Source: Gallionella sp. (lineage in GTDB: Bacteria > Pseudomonadota > Gammaproteobacteria > Burkholderiales > Gallionellaceae). From it: DNA of 35,671 bases. The notes under the pieces were generated by a model that searched no databases, was not told where the DNA came from, and was given only the letters and a program-made list of their open reading frames with translations. Shown one piece after another: positions 1 to 7,956 of the stretch; the first letter of the stretch is position 1, and each line of letters starts with the position of its first letter. The translations under genes were made by a program, and so were the position numbers. The DNA lies in contig JALNYK010000029.1 of NCBI GenBank assembly GCA_023229845.1, positions 1-35,671 of the forward strand, written 5' to 3'.

Positions 1-113
1 TCGGCGGTGAAGGTCACCACTTCGCACTGGTAGGTGTCTTGCAGCCACTTGAGGATGACCGAGGTGTCGAGTCCGCCGGAATAGGCGAGGACGGCTTTTT
101 TGATGTCGCTCAT
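1..113 (-). CDS. argG: Argininosuccinate synthase, N-terminal fragment
   Basis: The gene starts with ATG at 111-113 and runs off the window, so only about 37 N-terminal residues are visible. The enzyme joins citrulline and aspartate using ATP in the penultimate step of arginine synthesis. The visible part has the N-type ATP pyrophosphatase P-loop AYSGGLDTS followed by VILKWLQ, which is diagnostic of ArgG. It is the last gene of the minus-strand argD-argF run, separated from argF by a thioesterase gene and a cytochrome gene. The assignment is firm even though most of the protein lies outside. Confidence 0.95.
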   Translation of the reverse strand, partial: MSDIKKAVLAYSGGLDTSVILKWLQDTYQCEVVTFTA

Positions 114-131
114 ATTGATGTGCTCTTCTGA

Positions 132-584
132 TTATTGACGGAAAGTGGCATGACATTCGACACAGTAAGTCATCGTGTCATGCAGGGCTTGCAGGGATTT
201 TTTCATGTCTTTCGATTGCAATACGTTCCCCAATTCGTCGCCGCTCTGGTGGAATGCCAGACCGAGTTGGTTGAATTTCTCGTTCTTGAACGAACCGCAC
301 ATTTTTCTCATTTCGTCGGTCAGGCCCAGTTGGGTATGGGCAACTTGAGACGCTTTATCGAAGTCTCCGGCGGACAGCAGGCCGACGATGGACTGCACTG
401 CCTGCACATGCGAGCGCATGTTGGACAGTTGATGCTGTTTCATTTCCGGCGACAAATCGAGCGAGATGCGGTTGTCCATCATGCCGTGATGGTGCATGTG
501 CTGCATGCCGTCGCCCTCTGCGGCATAGCTGGTTGCCGCCACACTCAACAGCATGATGCTTAACAACAGTGAAACTGTTTTCAT
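132..584 (-). CDS. Secreted monoheme cytochrome c'-like protein
   Basis: This is a 150-aa exported protein. Residues 1-22 form a typical signal peptide ending around SYA-A. The C-terminus carries one heme c motif, CVECH at 141-145, five residues from the end. A single C-terminal CxxCH after a helical region with little else is the layout of class II cytochromes (cytochrome c' or c556, a four-helix bundle). Just after the signal peptide is a Met/His-rich stretch, MQHMHHHGMMD (27-37), which could bind copper or another metal; that role is an inference. An extra Cys is at 96. An AAGGAG ribosome-binding site precedes the ATG. The gene is 9 bp downstream of the thioesterase gene and just upstream of argG, an odd place for a periplasmic cytochrome. 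Electron partner and ligand are unknown. Confidence 0.8.
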   Translation of the reverse strand: MKTVSLLLSIMLLSVAATSYAAEGDGMQHMHHHGMMDNRISLDLSPEMKQHQLSNMRSHVQAVQSIVGLLSAGDFDKASQVAHTQLGLTDEMRKMCGSFKNEKFNQLGLAFHQSGDELGNVLQSKDMKKSLQALHDTMTYCVECHATFRQ

Positions 585-593
585 CTCTGCTCC

Positions 594-1016
594 TTAATTC
601 TTGTCGCGCTTGTTGCGCACTTTGTTGTCGAATCTCGCCTTGTCGATGACGTGGCGTTCGTGCGTTCCCTGCGCGATCAGGTCGATGCCGTCGTGTGCGG
701 AGACGGCAAAGGTGACTCGCCTTCCGTCCACTGCCGTTACCTCGACCGTTGCGGTCACTTCCAGCCCCGGCGGCGTCGCCGCCTCGTGGCTGACGTCGAT
801 GTGCGTGCCCAGCGATTGTTCTTGCGGCCAGTCCAGATGCGGGTTGATGCACATGATGCATGCCCATTCCAGAAACCCGACCATGTAGCCGGTGGCGAAC
901 ACCTCCGGCATGGCCTGGAACTCGGGCGATTCGGGATACAGCGCGGGCACGGTCTTGGTCGGCGGCAGCAGGAACTTGTGTTCGTAGCGTATGCCCGGCT
1001 TCAGCGTGTCTTTCAT
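594..1016 (-). CDS. FlK-like hotdog-fold thioesterase
   Basis: This 140-aa protein belongs to the hotdog-fold thioesterases related to fluoroacetyl-CoA thioesterase FlK. Evidence is the layout of a conserved Glu in a helix (GFLEWAC), the strand pattern LGTHIDVSHEAATPPG, and the C-terminal GTHERHVI that ends this subfamily. It probably hydrolyses a short acyl-CoA; the substrate cannot be told from sequence. It lies between argF (upstream, 19 bp) and the cytochrome gene (downstream, 9 bp), so it is probably cotranscribed with the arginine genes. No link between a thioesterase and arginine synthesis is evident. Confidence 0.75.
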   Translation of the reverse strand: MKDTLKPGIRYEHKFLLPPTKTVPALYPESPEFQAMPEVFATGYMVGFLEWACIMCINPHLDWPQEQSLGTHIDVSHEAATPPGLEVTATVEVTAVDGRRVTFAVSAHDGIDLIAQGTHERHVIDKARFDNKVRNKRDKN

Positions 1017-1035
1017 GCGTCGTCTCGGCAGCCGG

Positions 1036-1962
1036 TTATTTGTCGATCTTGCCCAGCAGCAGGTATTCCATCAGCGCCTTCTGCACATGCAAACGGTTCT
1101 CCGCCTCGTCCCATACGACCGACTGCGATCCGTCGATGACTTCCGCCGAGACTTCCTCGCCGCGGTGAGCGGGCAGGCAGTGCATGAACACGGAATCCGC
1201 GGCGGCGACGCGCATCATGTCGCCGTCTACCTGCCAGTCGGCGAAGTCCTTCATGCGCTCTTCGTTCTCGGCTTCCCAGCCCATCGAGGTCCACACGTCG
1301 GTGGTCACCAGATCGGCGCCGCGCGCGGCTTCCATCGGGTCGGCGAATTCCTCGTAGTGCTCGTGGCCGTACAGGCCGGCGCGCTCGGGCTCAACTTCAT
1401 AGCCGGGCGGGGTCGAGACGTGGACGTTGAAGTCCAGTATCTCGGCGGCCTGCAGCCAGGTGTTGCACATGTTGTTCGAATCGCCGATCCACGCGACGGT
1501 CTTGCCGCGGATGCTGCCGCGCTGCTCGATGTAGGTGTAGATGTCGGCCAGCACCTGGCAGGGGTGGTATTCGTTGGTCAGGCCGTTGATCACCGGCACG
1601 CGCGAGTTGGCGGCGAAGCGTTCGATGATGTCCTGCTCGAAGGTGCGGATCATCACGATGTCGCTCATGCGCGAGATCACCTGACCTGCGTCTTCCACCG
1701 GCTCGCCGCGACCCAGTTGCGAGTCGCGCGTGTTCAGGTAGATCGCCGAACCGCCGAGCTGGTGCATGCCCGCCTCGAACGACAGGCGTGTGCGCGTGCT
1801 GGCCTTCTCGAAGATCATCACCAGCGTGCGGTCTTCCAACGGCCAGTATTTTTCGTAGCGCTTGAAGCGCTCCTTGATGATGCGCGTGCGTTCGAATAGG
1901 TACTCGAACTCGTCGCGGGTGAAGTCCTTGAACTGCAAAAAGTGTTTTACGTTGCTTGCCAT
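1036..1962 (-). CDS. argF: Ornithine carbamoyltransferase
   Basis: This 308-aa enzyme makes citrulline from ornithine and carbamoyl phosphate in the arginine pathway. It shows the carbamoyl-phosphate motif STRTR at 55-59 (in FEKASTRTRLSFE), the HPCQVLAD motif, and the C-terminal ornithine-loop signature HCLPAHRGEE. Length matches anabolic OTCases. It starts 12 bp after the end of argD, so the two are almost certainly one transcript. Only a weak purine-rich ribosome-binding site (GGGGCCGATC) precedes the start, consistent with coupling to argD translation. Confidence 0.97.
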   Translation of the reverse strand: MASNVKHFLQFKDFTRDEFEYLFERTRIIKERFKRYEKYWPLEDRTLVMIFEKASTRTRLSFEAGMHQLGGSAIYLNTRDSQLGRGEPVEDAGQVISRMSDIVMIRTFEQDIIERFAANSRVPVINGLTNEYHPCQVLADIYTYIEQRGSIRGKTVAWIGDSNNMCNTWLQAAEILDFNVHVSTPPGYEVEPERAGLYGHEHYEEFADPMEAARGADLVTTDVWTSMGWEAENEERMKDFADWQVDGDMMRVAAADSVFMHCLPAHRGEEVSAEVIDGSQSVVWDEAENRLHVQKALMEYLLLGKIDK

Positions 1963-1974
1963 GATCGGCCCCTG

Positions 1975-3147
1975 TCAGGATTGCAGGAAATTTTTTACCA
2001 GCGGGCACAGCGCATCCAGCAACTGCTGCGCTTCGTCCTGCGACATGATCAGCGGCGGCAGCAGGCGGATCACGCTGTCGGCGGTGACGTTGATCAGCAG
2101 ACCCTGCGCCAGCGCCAGCTTGACCAGGTCGCCGCAGGGCTGATCCAGTTCGATGCCCAGCATCAGGCCGGAGCTGCGGATTGCCTTGACGCCATTGACG
2201 CCGGCGAGTTGAGCGGTGAGACCGTCGTGCAGAAACTTGCCTAACGTTTCGGCATGTGCCAACAGCTTGTCCTGCTCGACGATGTTCAGCGTGGTCAGCC
2301 CGGCGACGCAGGCCAGCGGATTGCCGCCGAAGGTCGAGCCGTGGTTGCCCGGCTTGAACAGCCCGGCGGCGCGGCCGGCGGTCAGGCAGGCGCCGATGGG
2401 CATGCCCGAGCCCAGGCCCTTGGCCAGCGTCATCACGTCCGGCAGGATGCCGGTGTGCTGGTGGGCGAACCACTTGCCTGTGCGGCCGATGCCGCTTTGC
2501 ACTTCGTCCAGCATCAGCAGCCAGCCGTGCTGGTCGCAAATTTTGCGCAGGCCCTGCAGGTAGGATGCGTCCGGCGTGCGGATGCCGCCTTCGCCCTGGA
2601 TGGGTTCGACCAGAACGGCGACTACGTCAGGATTGTGCAAGGAGACATGCTCGACCGCGGCGAGGTCGTCGTAAGGGACACGCACGAAGCCCTTCACCAG
2701 CGGCTCGAAGCCGGCCTGAACCTTGCGGTTGCCGGTGGCCGAGAGCGTCGCCAGCGTGCGGCCGTGGAACGACTTTTCCATCACGATGATGTTGGGCGTC
2801 TCGATGCCCTTGTTGTGACCGTGCATGCGCGCCAGCTTGATCGCGGCTTCGTTCGCCTCGCAGCCGGAGTTGCTGAAGAACACTTCCTGCATGCCGGACA
2901 GCGCGCACAGTTTGTCGGCCAGCAATTCCTGTTCGCGCACCTGATAGACGTTGGAGCAATGCATCAGCTTGCCGATCTGCTCGTTCAGCGCGGCGGTGAA
3001 GCGCGGATGCGCATGGCCCAGCGTGTTGACGGCGATGCCGGACAAGCCGTCCAGATAGCGCTTGCCTTCGGTGTCCCAGAGCCATGCACCTTCGCCCCGC
3101 GCAAAGGCGACGGGGAGGCGGGCGTAAGTGTTCATCACATGCGACAT
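1975..3147 (-). CDS. argD: Acetylornithine aminotransferase
   Basis: This 390-aa class III PLP-dependent aminotransferase converts N-acetylglutamate semialdehyde to N-acetylornithine and may also act on succinyl-diaminopimelate. Class III features are visible: FSNSGCEANEAAIKLAR in the PLP-phosphate region, LDEVQSGIGRTGKWF around the cofactor-binding Asp, and the PLP lysine in TLAKGLGSG. The end MSQDEAQQLLDAL is normal for ArgD. It is the first gene of the minus-strand arginine run and is followed at 12 bp by argF. The leader upstream carries a GC-rich hairpin (3168-3188). Confidence 0.95.
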   Translation of the reverse strand: MSHVMNTYARLPVAFARGEGAWLWDTEGKRYLDGLSGIAVNTLGHAHPRFTAALNEQIGKLMHCSNVYQVREQELLADKLCALSGMQEVFFSNSGCEANEAAIKLARMHGHNKGIETPNIIVMEKSFHGRTLATLSATGNRKVQAGFEPLVKGFVRVPYDDLAAVEHVSLHNPDVVAVLVEPIQGEGGIRTPDASYLQGLRKICDQHGWLLMLDEVQSGIGRTGKWFAHQHTGILPDVMTLAKGLGSGMPIGACLTAGRAAGLFKPGNHGSTFGGNPLACVAGLTTLNIVEQDKLLAHAETLGKFLHDGLTAQLAGVNGVKAIRSSGLMLGIELDQPCGDLVKLALAQGLLINVTADSVIRLLPPLIMSQDEAQQLLDALCPLVKNFLQS

Positions 3148-3167
3148 ACGGTATCCCTAAATTAGAA

Positions 3168-3188
3168 GACGGCGGACAGGCCGCCGTC
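3168..3188. other. GC-rich hairpin in the argD leader
   Basis: A perfect 8-bp inverted repeat GACGGCGG / CCGCCGTC is separated by 5 bases (ACAGG). It lies between the rpsT terminator and the argD start, about 20 bp upstream of argD. On the minus strand it is followed by CTTCTAATTT, a poor U-tract, so it could be a weak terminator, a leader structure or a chance palindrome. Confidence 0.4.
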
Positions 3189-3236
3189 GAATCGAATGCA
3201 GGTCGGCATTATCTCGCCAAACGAGCCCACAAAGCA

Positions 3237-3264
3237 AACGAGCCGACATCGCTGTCGGCTCGTT
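3237..3264 (-). terminator. rpsT rho-independent terminator
   Basis: A perfect 12-bp stem AACGAGCCGACA / TGTCGGCTCGTT closes a 4-base loop. On the minus strand the hairpin is followed by TTTGCTTTG. It begins about 40 bp downstream of the rpsT stop codon, as expected for a terminator of the single-gene rpsT transcript. Confidence 0.8.
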
Positions 3265-3305
3265 TCCGGTGAATCGAAACGCTTGCGGCTATTGCCGCAG
3301 GGCGC

Positions 3306-3569
3306 TTACGCCATCGCCTTGATTGCCGCAGACAGGCGGCTCTTGTGGCGAGCGGCCTTGTTCTTGTGGATGATCTTCTTGTCGGCGATGCTGTCCACGG
3401 TGCTGATGGAAGCTTGATACACGGCTTGAGCCGCGGCCTTGTCGCCGGCTTCAACGGCCTTGATTACCTTCTTGATCGCAGTGCGCAATTCCGAGCGCAG
3501 GCTGCTGTTGTGTGCGTTCTGTTTTACTGCCTGACGTGCACGCTTGCGGGCTTGTGCGCTATTTGCCAT
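3306..3569 (-). CDS. rpsT: 30S ribosomal protein S20
   Basis: This 87-aa basic protein is ribosomal protein S20, which binds 16S rRNA in the small subunit. The start MANSAQARKRARQAVKQN, the middle TAIKKVIKAVEAGDK and the end IIHKNKAARHKSRLSAAI are the family hallmarks, and length is standard. A consensus AAGGAG site precedes the ATG. It is a single-gene unit with its own promoter (3609-3637) and terminator (3237-3264), divergent from murJ, an arrangement common in proteobacteria. Confidence 0.98.
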   Translation of the reverse strand: MANSAQARKRARQAVKQNAHNSSLRSELRTAIKKVIKAVEAGDKAAAQAVYQASISTVDSIADKKIIHKNKAARHKSRLSAAIKAMA

Positions 3570-3608
3570 GACTACTCCTTGAGAATTCGGTACGACGGAA
3601 AGGCGCGC

Positions 3609-3637
3609 ATTCTAGTGGCTCATTTCGACTTTTGCAA
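3609..3637 (-). promoter_or_regulatory. Predicted sigma-70 promoter of rpsT
   Basis: On the minus strand, TTGCAA (3632-3637) and TAGAAT (3609-3614) are separated by exactly 17 bp. The -10 element lies about 40 bp upstream of the rpsT ATG. Good hexamers and ideal spacing make this a likely promoter, predicted from sequence only. Confidence 0.7.
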
Positions 3638-3725
3638 ATCTTTCTGCAAAACGCTTGCCTGGGGCGGATAAACGGGGCGCGATGGTATGATGCGCGCCGT
3701 CTACAGCGGATAGCCAGAAATCAGC

Positions 3726-5270
3726 ATGAATCTCCTCAAAGCCCTCGCCACCATCAGCGGTTTGACGCTGGTTTCGCGCATTCTGGCCTTCGTGCGGGAC
3801 GTGTTGATCGCGCGCCTCTTCGGCGCGGGCATTGAAAACGACGCTTATATTATCGCCACCCGCTTGCCCAACCTGCTGCGCCGCCTGTTTGCCGAGGGCG
3901 CGTTCTCGCAGGCCTTCGTGCCTATCTTGGGCGAATACCACAAGCGGCGCGGGCACGACGAGACCAAGTTGCTGGTGGATCATGTCACGACCATGCTGGC
4001 GCTGGCGCTGTTCGTGGTGACGCTGATCGGCATCGTCGCCGCGCCGCTCATCATCTATCTCACCGCGCCGGGCTTCGTCAAAGACGCGGAGAAGTTCAAT
4101 CTCACGGTGCAGATGCTGCAGATCACCTCACCCTATATCTTCTTCATTTCGCTGGTGGCCGTGGCGGCGGGCATCCTTAATACCTACAACAAATTCTGGG
4201 TGCCCGCGGTCGCGCCCATCCTGTTGAACGTCTGCCTGATCGGCGGTGCGTTATGGGTTGCACCGCTGCTCGATCAGCCTATCGTCGGGTTGGCCTGGGC
4301 CTGGTTCGTTGCGGGCTTCGTGCAACTCGCGTTCCAGATCCCGTTCCTGAAGAAGATCGGCATGCTGCCCTCCATCCGCTTCAGCCTCAAGGACGAGGGC
4401 ATGTGGCGCGTCATCAAACAGATGGGGCCGGCGGTGTTCGGCGTGTCCATCGCGCAGATCAGCCTGATCATCAATACCATCTTCGCGTCGTTCCTTGTTG
4501 CGGGCAGCGTGTCATGGCTGTACTACGCGGACCGGCTGATGGAGTTTCCGACCGGGCTATTGGGCGTGGCGCTGGGCACGATCCTGTTGCCGTCGCTGTC
4601 GAAATGCCATGCCGCCAACAACACGGCGGAATATTCCCGGCTGCTCGACTGGGGGCTGCGCCTGACCTTCATGTTGGCATTGCCTGCAGCGCTGGCGCTG
4701 GGGATGGTGGCGGTGCCGCTGCTCGCCACCTTCTTCCAGTACGGCGCGTTCGCCCCGCACGATGTGCTGATGGCGCGCAACGCGCTGGTGGGCTACAGCG
4801 TCGGCTTGATCGGGCTGATTCTGGTAAAGATACTCGCGCCGGGATTCTATGCGCGGCAGAACATCAAGACGCCGGTGAAGATCGGCATCGTCACCCTGCT
4901 CGCCACGCAGGCGATGAATTTGCTGTTCATTTTTGTGATGGATCTGCAACATGCCGGACTGGCACTCTCGGTCGGGCTGGGCGCATGTCTCAACTCCGCG
5001 ATCCTGTTCCATTTCCTGCGCAAGCATGGAATCTATACGCCGGAACCGGGCTGGCTGAAATTCAGCCTCAAGCTCGGTATGGCGCTGCTGGCGCTCGGGC
5101 TTATGCTGTGGTTCGGCATGGGCACCGAGCATAGCTGGCTGGAAGGTACCGGCTGGTCGCGCATCCTGCGTTTGTCTGCGCTGGTTGTGGGCGGCGTCGT
5201 GACGTATTTCACCGTGCTGTTCGTGCTGGGCTTCCGTCCGCGGGATTTTTCCAGGCGGGCCGTGCATTAG
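3726..5270 (+). CDS. murJ: Lipid II flippase MurJ
   Basis: This 514-aa polytopic inner-membrane protein is the MurJ/MviN flippase, which moves lipid-linked peptidoglycan precursor to the periplasmic face. The N-terminus has the hallmark ISGLTLVSRILAFVRDVLIA, followed by RLPNLLRRLFAEGAFSQAFV, which contains conserved charged residues of the central cavity. About 14 hydrophobic segments are visible, as in the family. It is divergent from rpsT and convergent with the sigma factor gene, leaving only 18 bp between the two stop codons. The start is the first ATG in frame with the conserved N-terminus. Confidence 0.96.
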   Translation: MNLLKALATISGLTLVSRILAFVRDVLIARLFGAGIENDAYIIATRLPNLLRRLFAEGAFSQAFVPILGEYHKRRGHDETKLLVDHVTTMLALALFVVTLIGIVAAPLIIYLTAPGFVKDAEKFNLTVQMLQITSPYIFFISLVAVAAGILNTYNKFWVPAVAPILLNVCLIGGALWVAPLLDQPIVGLAWAWFVAGFVQLAFQIPFLKKIGMLPSIRFSLKDEGMWRVIKQMGPAVFGVSIAQISLIINTIFASFLVAGSVSWLYYADRLMEFPTGLLGVALGTILLPSLSKCHAANNTAEYSRLLDWGLRLTFMLALPAALALGMVAVPLLATFFQYGAFAPHDVLMARNALVGYSVGLIGLILVKILAPGFYARQNIKTPVKIGIVTLLATQAMNLLFIFVMDLQHAGLALSVGLGACLNSAILFHFLRKHGIYTPEPGWLKFSLKLGMALLALGLMLWFGMGTEHSWLEGTGWSRILRLSALVVGGVVTYFTVLFVLGFRPRDFSRRAVH

Positions 5271-5288
5271 GACTCCGAACGACGTTGC

Positions 5289-5966
5289 TCAGTACGCCAC
5301 GTAGTGGGGGCGTGTGATGTAATCGGCCAGTTTCTCGTTCGCCGACTTGTACAGCTGGCTCACTCTCGATTCGCTCAGCGTCATTTCGGTGGCGGCCTGT
5401 TGTCCGCTCATGTCGCACATGGCGCGCAATATGAAGACTTTTCTCTCGTTCGGCTGCAAGGTTTTGAGGCCTGCGACCGCGCGGGAATGTGACATCCGCC
5501 GGTCTACGATAGTCGAAGGTTCCATGCTGGAATCGGGGATGTCCTGCATATCGCCTTGGAAGCGATCATCGATCGGGACAAAATCGATGCCGTGGGCGTC
5601 GCCCAGTATGGTCGTTACATCATTCACGCGTATGCCAAGTGCATCCGCGATCTCTTTTTTGGTGGGCTCTCTGTGCAGTTGCGTCTGCAGGCTATCGATG
5701 GTTCTCGCCACCTTGTTGGCGCGCCCGCGCACAGCCCTTTCTGCCCAGTCGCCGGCCCGCAGGCCATCCATGATGGCCCACTGAATCTTGTTGTAGGTGA
5801 ACGACTTGAACGGGATGCCGGAATCGGCGTTGTGTTCGCGAAACGCCATGATGAGCCCGATCATGCCGTCCTGAATAAGGTCCTCCAGTAGGACGTTGGG
5901 GGGCAGGGGCCGATGGATGTTCAGCGCGATTAGCCTTACCAATGGCATGAAGTCTTTGATGTCCAT
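5289..5966 (-). CDS. FliA/WhiG-type sigma factor (sigma-28 family)
   Basis: This 225-aa protein has the order of sigma regions found in group 3 sigma factors. Region 2 includes LLEDLIQDGMIGLIMAF and the core-binding and -10 segment FKSFTYNKIQWAIMDGLRA. Region 3 (about 95-125) has KKEIADALGIRVNDV. Region 4 ends with NERKVFILRAMCDMSGQQ and the helix-turn-helix LSESRVSQLYKSANEKL. It resembles FliA but diverges from the enterobacterial form, and no flagellar genes are nearby. It may be a second paralogue serving motility or another regulon. The ATG at 5964-5966 lacks a close ribosome-binding site; a good AAGGA site lies about 30 bp upstream, next to an out-of-frame ATG at 5989-5991. An in-frame stop prevents any longer N-terminus. 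Confidence 0.8.
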   Translation of the reverse strand: MDIKDFMPLVRLIALNIHRPLPPNVLLEDLIQDGMIGLIMAFREHNADSGIPFKSFTYNKIQWAIMDGLRAGDWAERAVRGRANKVARTIDSLQTQLHREPTKKEIADALGIRVNDVTTILGDAHGIDFVPIDDRFQGDMQDIPDSSMEPSTIVDRRMSHSRAVAGLKTLQPNERKVFILRAMCDMSGQQAATEMTLSESRVSQLYKSANEKLADYITRPHYVAY

Positions 5967-6042
5967 GTCTGCGTGTATCGATATTCGTCATGTTCCTTAT
6001 CGGCAGGCCGGGGATGAAATTCAGGGCTGGAGACCCGACTTC

Positions 6043-6783
6043 CTATTTGTCGTTCAGCAGCCCCTGCATTGCCGCGACCGGCCTGACTTGCGGGAAATAC
6101 ACAGCCTTGTAACTGTTGCCGAGGTTGCCAGACCATGTCAGGCCGTCGCTGCGTCCCAGCTGTGTCCAGTAATCCATGATCGTCTTATCGTAGTTATCTA
6201 TCGCCGCCGTGTAGCCGGATGCATCGTAGCGTTCGTCGTGGCGGAAGGTCTCGATGTCCATGCGCGGCTTCAGCGGCACATCATCCTTGATGTGGACGAG
6301 GGCGAGTCCGACCAGCGGGAAGGTTAGCGGCGGAAGTCCCAGCAAATCGATCATGCCCTGCGGGTTGCGGCGGATGCTGCCGAGCGGCACCACGCCCAGA
6401 CCCAGCGATTCGGCGGCGGTGATCATCGCGCCGAGCGCGATGCCCGCATCCAGCGCGGCAACGCCGAAGCCTTCCATGCTTTCGTGGACGATCTGCGTCT
6501 GCCCGGCCTTGCGCACGCCGAGGTCGGTCTTGTGAAAATCGGCGACGATCACGATGAGCACCGGAGCCTGTGAAATCCACGTTTGTCCGCCGGCGAGTTC
6601 GGCGATGCGCGCGCGTCGTTCCGCATCGCGCACCACGACCAGCGAGATCTCCTGCGCGTTCATCGAGGTCGGCGCGCGGTGGGCGGATGCGATGATGGCG
6701 TCGAGCATCTCGTCGCCGACCGGTTCGGTCTTGTAGCTGCGGATGCTGCGGTGGGATTGCTGGATATGCAGGGTTTCGTTCAT
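6043..6783 (-). CDS. NfsA-like flavin nitroreductase/oxidoreductase
   Basis: This 246-aa protein belongs to the FMN-dependent nitroreductase superfamily, NfsA/FRP branch. The FMN-binding N-terminus is visible (HRSIRSYKTEPV, then APTSMNAQ), along with the hinge ALDAGIALGAMITAAESLGLG and GSIRRNP. It should reduce nitro-aromatics, quinones or flavins with NAD(P)H in the cytoplasm; the natural substrate is unknown. It lies downstream of cysB, separated by a palindromic repeat. It runs toward the sigma factor gene (76 bp gap). Confidence 0.85.
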   Translation of the reverse strand: MNETLHIQQSHRSIRSYKTEPVGDEMLDAIIASAHRAPTSMNAQEISLVVVRDAERRARIAELAGGQTWISQAPVLIVIVADFHKTDLGVRKAGQTQIVHESMEGFGVAALDAGIALGAMITAAESLGLGVVPLGSIRRNPQGMIDLLGLPPLTFPLVGLALVHIKDDVPLKPRMDIETFRHDERYDASGYTAAIDNYDKTIMDYWTQLGRSDGLTWSGNLGNSYKAVYFPQVRPVAAMQGLLNDK

Positions 6784-6802
6784 TTTAAATTCTCAAAAAA
6801 TT

Positions 6803-6914
6803 GTCCACGAAAGACACGAAAGGCACGAAATAAAAACCGATGCTGTACTCGGTCCCTGTTTCGCCGCATGAACTTGTTTTTGATTTGTTCGTGCTTTTCG
6901 TGTCTTCCGTGGAC
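6803..6914. repeat. Long inverted repeat of the CACGAAAGACACGAAA family
   Basis: Arms 6803-6829 and 6888-6914 are 27-base near-perfect inverted copies (GTCCACGAAAGACACGAA and its complement, with two mismatches) around a 58-base centre. Sequences containing CCACGAAAGACACGAA occur as scattered intergenic elements in many environmental bacterial genomes. It fills the gap between the cysB stop and the nitroreductase start and may mark transcript processing or a non-autonomous element. Confidence 0.7.
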
Positions 6915-6923
6915 GGATTGTAT

Positions 6924-7850
6924 TTATTTCGTCAGATGCAGCGCCTGTGCCACCACGTCGCGCGACAGGTGCGGCGCGAACAGTTCGATGAAATGGTAGC
7001 CGAAACCGCGCAGGTACTGGTTTTGGCGGATCGCGATGCGCGTGGTGCTGGCTTCGAACAGGTGTCCGGCGTCTATCATCCGCAGGTGTTTGTCGCGTTC
7101 GGGAACGAAGGCCATCTGCGCGACGATGCCGACGCCCATGCCCAGTTCCACATAGGTCTTGATCACGTCTGCGTCGATTGCGGTCAGTGCGATGTTGGGC
7201 TCTATCCCCGCCTCGCTGAATGCCTGATTGATCTTGTTGCGCCCGGTGAACGCGAAGTCGTAGGTGATGATCGGGTATTGCGCCAGCTTCTTCAGCGTCA
7301 GCCGTTTTTCGTTCAGCAGCGGATGTTTGGGCGGCACAACCACGCAGTGGTGCCATTCGTAGCAGGGCAGCGTGACCAGCTCGTCGTAGAGCGCGAGGCT
7401 CTCGGTGGCGATGCCGATGTCCGCCTCGCCGCTCATCACCTGTTCGGCGATCTGCGTCGGGCTGCCCTGATGCAGGCCCAGCTTTACCTCGGGATAGCGC
7501 CGGGTGAACTGCTGCACGACGCGCGGCAGCGCATAGCGCGCCTGGGTGTGCGTCGTCGCGATGGTCAGGTTGCCGCTGTCCTGGCTGCGGAACTCCTGAC
7601 CGACGCGCTTCAGGCTCTCGGTCTCCTGCAGCACGCGCTGCGCGATCTCCAGCACCGCGTGGCCCGGCTCGGTGACGGCGACGAGGCGCTTGCCGTTGCG
7701 CACAAAGATGTCAATGCCCAGCTCTTCTTCCAGCAACTTGATCTGTTTGCTGACGCCGGGTTGCGAGGTGTACAGCGCGTTGGCCGCATCCGAGATGTTC
7801 AGCCCGCGTCGCACGACTTCGTTCAGATATTTCAGCTGTTGCAGATTCAT
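6924..7850 (-). CDS. cysB: CysB, LysR-type regulator of sulfate assimilation
   Basis: This 308-aa LysR-type regulator has an N-terminal winged helix-turn-helix (MNLQQLKYLNEVVRRGLN, then AANALYTSQPGVSKQIKLLEE). The effector domain is typical of CysB, with TTHTQARYALP and the sulfate/acetylserine pocket region. In CysB proteins, N-acetylserine or low sulfide turns on the cys genes. It is divergent from the sulfate assimilation genes, and the shared intergenic region holds a nested palindrome (7873-7911). Both length and context support CysB rather than another LysR member. Confidence 0.92.
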   Translation of the reverse strand: MNLQQLKYLNEVVRRGLNISDAANALYTSQPGVSKQIKLLEEELGIDIFVRNGKRLVAVTEPGHAVLEIAQRVLQETESLKRVGQEFRSQDSGNLTIATTHTQARYALPRVVQQFTRRYPEVKLGLHQGSPTQIAEQVMSGEADIGIATESLALYDELVTLPCYEWHHCVVVPPKHPLLNEKRLTLKKLAQYPIITYDFAFTGRNKINQAFSEAGIEPNIALTAIDADVIKTYVELGMGVGIVAQMAFVPERDKHLRMIDAGHLFEASTTRIAIRQNQYLRGFGYHFIELFAPHLSRDVVAQALHLTK

Positions 7851-7872
7851 AGTTGCTCCTATATGTCCTGTG

Positions 7873-7911
7873 GTTATAAGATACTAACATAAAAGTATTT
7901 TGGAATATAAC
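7873..7911. promoter_or_regulatory. Nested palindrome between cysB and the cys genes
   Basis: GTTATA (7873-7878) and TATAAC (7906-7911) form the outer arms, and ATACT (7881-7885) and AGTAT (7894-7898) the inner arms of an AT-rich dyad. It lies 22 bp upstream of the cysB start and 45 bp upstream of the TSUP gene. Size, AT-richness and position between divergent genes fit a LysR-type operator, so CysB is the obvious candidate binder; this is inferred, not shown. Confidence 0.5.
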
Positions 7912-7956
7912 GCGCCGTCCCTAGAATGCACCTCATCGATAGAGCGGAGCGATGAC

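Noticed and set aside
3660..3725. TATGAT at 3686-3691 as a murJ promoter -10 element.
   Set aside because: No acceptable -35 hexamer lies 16-18 bp upstream.
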